DNA of 10,422 nucleotides from Baffinella frigidus. Lineage: Eukaryota > Cryptophyceae > Cryptomonadales > Baffinellaceae. Positions within the stretch are counted from its first letter, which is position 1; every line of letters starts with the position of its first letter. Positions 7,667-10,422 of this stretch are shown here, one piece after another. The notes beneath the pieces were generated by a model. It saw only the letters and a program-made list of their open reading frames with translations. It did no database searches and was not told where the DNA came from. The DNA is taken from positions 413,288 through 423,709 of the forward strand of contig MU646409.1 of NCBI GenBank assembly GCA_026770585.1, read 5' to 3'. The position numbers and the translations under genes are program-made.

Positions 7667-7868
7667 CTGTAAACCCTGACCCTAGTGTGGCCGAAGAGTC
7701 AAGGTGAAGGCGGACCATCCGTGTTTAAGCTCGGCAGCCCATAAAACTGGCGTCCCATCAGTTTTTAAGCTCGACAACCCACAAAAAAAATAGTAAAAAG
7801 CACCAGTTGTTACAGGGAATTGGGTGTTTCACTACACAAGGTAGATGTAAACTCTCTCCCAAGTCCCT
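7667..7868. other. Intergenic spacer with no gene
   Basis: I see no coding signal. A short imperfect direct repeat, TTTAAGCTCGGCAGCCCA and TTTAAGCTCGACAACCCA, lies about 40 bp apart (about 7722 and 7763), followed by an A-run. Confidence 0.5.
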
Positions 7869-8120
7869 CTGAGTCAATACTGGGTCTTTCTGACTGAAAT
7901 CTGAGTCTTTCTGGGCGAATCCTGAATCTTTTGGGGTGAATCCTGAGCGTTTCTGGGTAAATCCTGAGTTTCTTTGACTGAATCCTAAGTTTTCCTAGTG
8001 AATTGTGAGTCTTTTTGGTGAATCCTGAGTCTGTCGGATTGAATCCTCAGTCGTTCTGACTAAATCCTGAGAAATTATGCCTGAATCCTGAGTCATTCTG
8101 ACCAAGTCTTTTGGACTTGA
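7869..8120. repeat. 21-bp minisatellite, about 11 degenerate copies
   Basis: The unit is close to CTGAGTCTTTCTGGGTGAATC. The CTGAG-equivalent starts at 7880, 7901, 7922, 7943, 7964, 7985, 8005, 8025, 8046, 8067 and 8088, so the period is 21 with two 20-bp steps. All frames are broken by TGA or frame shifts, so it is not coding. Confidence 0.9.
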
Positions 8121-8207
8121 AAACTGAATAAAAACTTGTACCACACACCACAACCAGTTTCAGTTTAAACTAGTGGTGATGAGATTGATTGGTGGGTTCT
8201 CTTCGGC

Positions 8208-8656
8208 ACTACTACTAAACCCAAAACTCTAAAACCCAAACACCTGAACCTTTAACCCTGAACCCTAAACCCTACACCCTAAACCCTATACCCTGAATTC
8301 TGAAAACCTGAAACCTGAAACCTAAACCCTGAACACTGCACCCTAAACCGTAACCTGGTCGCCCTAAACCCCAAACCCCAAACCCTCAACCCTAAATTCT
8401 AAAACCTAAATCTCAAACCCAAAACCCTAATCCCTTACCCCAATCCTTGAACACTAAACCCAAAACCCGAAACCTGAAACCCCTAACCCTGAACCCCACA
8501 CCCTTAATCCTAAACCCTACACACTCAACACTAAACACTCATCCCTAATCCCTAAACCCTCAACCCAAAAACCCTCAACCCTAAACCCTAAACCCTAAAC
8601 CCTGAACCCTGAACCCTGAACCCTGAACCTTGAACCCTGAACCCCAAACTCTGCAC
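8208..8656. repeat. Degenerate telomere-like array (CCCTAAA and variants)
   Basis: About 450 bp is built of 7-bp-like units such as CCCTAAA, CCCTGAA, CCCAAAA, CCCTCAA and CCTGAAA, with frequent length slips. Cleaner runs occur at about 8577-8640. All units have the C-rich strand on +. Because the array is decayed, it looks like an old interstitial telomeric sequence. Confidence 0.9.
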
Positions 8657-8875
8657 ACACAATCCCAAACTCTTAACCCTGTCAAGGCACTCATGCCATA
8701 AGGTGACGGGTGTGTGACCTGCAAAAGTGGAAGTTCCGTTGAGGTCAAATCAAAAAAAGAAAGGCAATGGTGGCGCTTCAAACCGAGTAAACCTCTGTGA
8801 TGTGCTTCCGTCGGCGGGTCAAGCCTCGCCTGCGTCGTCCGCCTCTGAGAACGAACAATAGCTCCCAAACAATAG
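8657..8875. other. Spacer between telomere-like arrays
   Basis: I see no gene. ORFs crossing it on the minus strand are extended artificially by the telomere-like repeat, which reads as FRVQG-type residues. A short AACAATAGCTCC duplication sits at about 8853 and 8868. Confidence 0.5.
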
Positions 8876-8930
8876 CTCCACAAACCCTCAACCCTAAGCA
8901 CTAAACCCTAAACCCTAAACCGTACACTCT
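8876..8930. repeat. Short interstitial telomere-like tract
   Basis: About eight heptamer-like units, including consecutive CCCTAAA copies at about 8904-8921, lie in the same orientation as the larger arrays. Confidence 0.85.
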
Positions 8931-9186
8931 GGGGATAAACCCCATGAAGGCAATGCTAGGCATAGCCGGAGTGACTTTACTCAAGTCACGTCCTGTAAGT
9001 ATTATAGCGGGGGACATCTGTCCCCACGTGCGGGAAATCCTGTTCCTCATCAGTGAATCACACAGCCGGCACGCGAGCTCCACCCGCATGCCCCCTATCT
9101 AGCCAACGCCCTGTTGCAGAAGTTAAGAGTCCTGGTTCCCCTCGCGACTTGCGAGCGACACAGCTGGCGACCTGCCGGCAAACGTC
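8931..9186. other. Spacer with small hairpins and a 22-bp repeat copy
   Basis: No complete gene is seen. GTGACTT-TACTC-AAGTCAC (about 8970-8988) and GGGGACA-TC-TGTCCCC (about 9011-9026) are small inverted repeats. The first copy of CTAGCCAACGCCCTGTTGCA(GA) is at about 9100-9121; the second lies in the coding-like fragment at about 9275-9296. Confidence 0.5.
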
Positions 9187-9348
9187 ATGCCTCCATCATC
9201 TTCAAAGGTCGACGAAGCGTCGGACTTGGATCCGACGGTGAACGACCTCGAGACCTACCTGGAGAAGTTCAACGCTAGCCAACGCCCTGTTGCAGATACA
9301 CCAGACACCCTAACTTCCAAACTCCAAACCCTGAACCCTCAACCCTGA
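9187..9348 (+). pseudogene. Coding-like fragment running into a telomere-like tract
   Basis: An ATG opens a 53-residue frame. Residues 7-36 (KVDEASDLDPTVNDLETYLE, then KFNASQRPVA) use mostly G or C third positions and read like a real exon. The last ~15 codons are telomere-like repeat (TLTSKLQTLNPQP) and end at TGA. The frame stays open upstream of the ATG to a TAA at about 9125. I do not recognise the family. It may be a gene fragment truncated at, or joined to, a telomere-like repeat, or chance. Confidence 0.3.
9307..9347. repeat. Short interstitial telomere-like tract
   Basis: CCCTAACTTCCAAACTCC is followed by AACCCTGAACCCTCAACCCT, again with the C-rich strand on +. Confidence 0.75.
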
Positions 9349-9424
9349 TCTCTTTCATCTTTGGTGTCTGACTGATTTCACCTCTCCCCCTCATCGCATC
9401 AGTGTAAGGTGGGGAAGTGCAAGC

Positions 9425-10208
9425 TTTGCACAGCTTCATTATGTACAACCTGGGGGAAACCCTTACACATCCACCTCTTTCACTCTCTCGCTCGCTGACT
9501 TGCGTACATTGGGAAAAACCTCTACATGCGTTTGGTTCAACATCTGAGGTATCCGTGGTTCAAGCTCCTGCGAGCTTAACGATGGGATACCATGGGCCTT
9601 CAGCCGACTTGCTTTATCTTGAGTGTGTGTGAGCGCGTTCCCAGTTGGGGATACCTCATGCCCGATGAGGATACCCTTTAGCCGGTTTCTGCCGCGATCC
9701 TCTGTACAGGGGGGCCTGGATGTGATCCGAAAGGAAGCACGGCCTTTCTACAGAACAAGTTCCGGTGTCCGCCCATGTAGGGAGCTCGAAGAACCTGAAG
9801 GACCCAATGTTGATTTCTTTGCACAGCTACATTCTATAGCCTGGGGGAAACCCGTACACATCCACCTTTCTCACTCTGCTGGCGTTTTGTACATTGGGGG
9901 AAATCTCTACATGTGTTTGGTTTGACGTCTGAGGTATTCGTGGTTGGAGCTCCTGTGTGCTTAACGATGCGATACCATGGGCCTTCAGCCGACTTGTTTT
10001 ATCCTGGTTTGCTGACTGACCAGAAATCGATATCGATACGCTGTCACATGCCCGATGAGGATACCCTTTAGCCGGTTTCTGCCGCGATCCTCTGCACTGG
10101 GGGGGCTGAATGTGATCCGAAAGGAAACATGGTTTTTCTGGAATACCAGTGTCCGCCTATGTCCGGTGTCCGCCTATGTTGGGAGCTCGAAGAACTTACA
10201 GGACCTAA
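9425..10208. repeat. Tandem duplication of a ~390-bp subtelomeric unit
   Basis: Unit A (9425-9817) and unit B (9818-about 10208) align along their length. Both begin TTTGCACAGCT and share ACACATCCACCT, GATACCATGGGCCTTCAGCC, CCCGATGAGGATACCCTTTA, GCCGGTTTCTGCCGCGATCC and GGAGCTCGAAGAAC. TTTGCACAG copies are 393 bp apart and CCCGATGAGG copies 390 bp apart. Unit B has an insertion with ATCGATATCGAT near 10027 and a local GTGTCCGCCTATGT doubling. ORFs such as MRIPFSRFLPRSS recur in both copies only because the DNA does, and they diverge downstream; no gene is supported. Confidence 0.9.
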
Positions 10209-10219
10209 AGAAGAGCGAG

Positions 10220-10297
10220 AGGAAAGGAAGCATGGCTTTTCTGCACAACCAGCACCGGTGTCCGCCTATGTTGAGAGCTCGAAGAACCTACAGGACC
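10220..10297. repeat. Third, partial copy of the unit's 3' part
   Basis: GAAAGGAAGCATGGCTTTTC through GGTGTCCGCCTATGT and GAGCTCGAAGAACCTACAGG repeats the last ~80 bp of units A and B. Its GGACCTAAA end runs straight into the telomere repeat. Confidence 0.85.
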
Positions 10298-10422
10298 TAA
10301 ACCCTAAACCCTCAACCCTAAACCCTTAACCCTAAACCCTAAACCCTAAACCCTAAACCCTAAACCCTAAACCCTAAACCCTAAACCCTAAACCCTAAAC
10401 CCTAAACAGTAAACCCTAAACC
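10296..10422. repeat. Telomere repeat array (CCCTAAA)n at the window edge
   Basis: About 17 heptamers run to the window end. The first few include CCCTCAA and CCCTTAA variants, then come perfect CCCTAAA copies, with one CAGTAAA variant at about 10405. The C-rich strand is on +, so the G-rich strand runs toward the genes. The array may continue beyond the window. Confidence 0.95.

Noticed and set aside
8581-8901. Minus-strand ORF ending in a GFRVQG-type repeat
   Set aside because: It is translation of degenerate telomere-like repeat; such low-complexity ORFs are artefacts.
9540-9555. GGTTCAAGCTCC as a tRNA T-loop
   Set aside because: No acceptor or anticodon stems surround it, and the second copy of the unit reads GGTTGGAGCTCC, so it is not conserved.
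9623-10329. ORFs starting MRIPFSRFLPRSS in both 390-bp units as a subtelomeric gene family
   Set aside because: The frame is kept only over the most conserved DNA and then diverges with indels, and the last ORF runs into telomere repeat. There is no sign of selection on protein.

Overview
The window is nuclear DNA of a GC-rich, intron-bearing eukaryote with a TTTAGGG (CCCTAAA) type telomere repeat. Such repeats occur in plants, green algae, several other algal groups and alveolates. A unicellular alga or related protist fits best, but nothing here fixes the lineage. No prokaryotic operon, RNA gene, CRISPR array or viral gene is seen.

Positions 1-5350 hold two divergent spliced genes. On the minus strand (about 2991 down to 231) is a gene of at least five exons for a 440-490 residue protein of no family I recognise. 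It is rebuilt from coding-like segments whose splice phases agree; its 3' end is unresolved and may reach 37. On the plus strand (3442-5136) is a four-exon gene for cytosolic ribosomal protein eS28 (RPS28). Its joined exons give exactly 69 codons ending in the family signature ESEREARRLR. The first coding exon is only the ATG. About 450 bp between the two starts probably act as a bidirectional promoter. Four of the introns share a CTGAC or TTGAC branch-point-like motif 21-26 nt before the acceptor.

From about 5400 the character changes: no convincing full gene, lower GC and many repeats. 5519-7666 is bounded by imperfect inverted repeats and is full of hairpins. It contains two arrays of a ~43-bp palindrome-centred repeat and a 180-bp-spaced direct repeat. 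7869-8120 is a 21-bp minisatellite. 8208-8656, 8876-8930 and 9307-9347 are degenerate telomere-like arrays. 9187-9348 is a short coding-like fragment that runs into one of them. 9425-10295 is a ~390-bp tandem duplication that passes directly into a cleaner CCCTAAA array reaching the window end.

This right half looks subtelomeric. However, the telomere-like arrays read CCCTAAA on the + strand, which is the orientation of a left chromosome end, so the right edge is not a simple right-end terminus. It is better read as an interstitial array or a possible misjoin.
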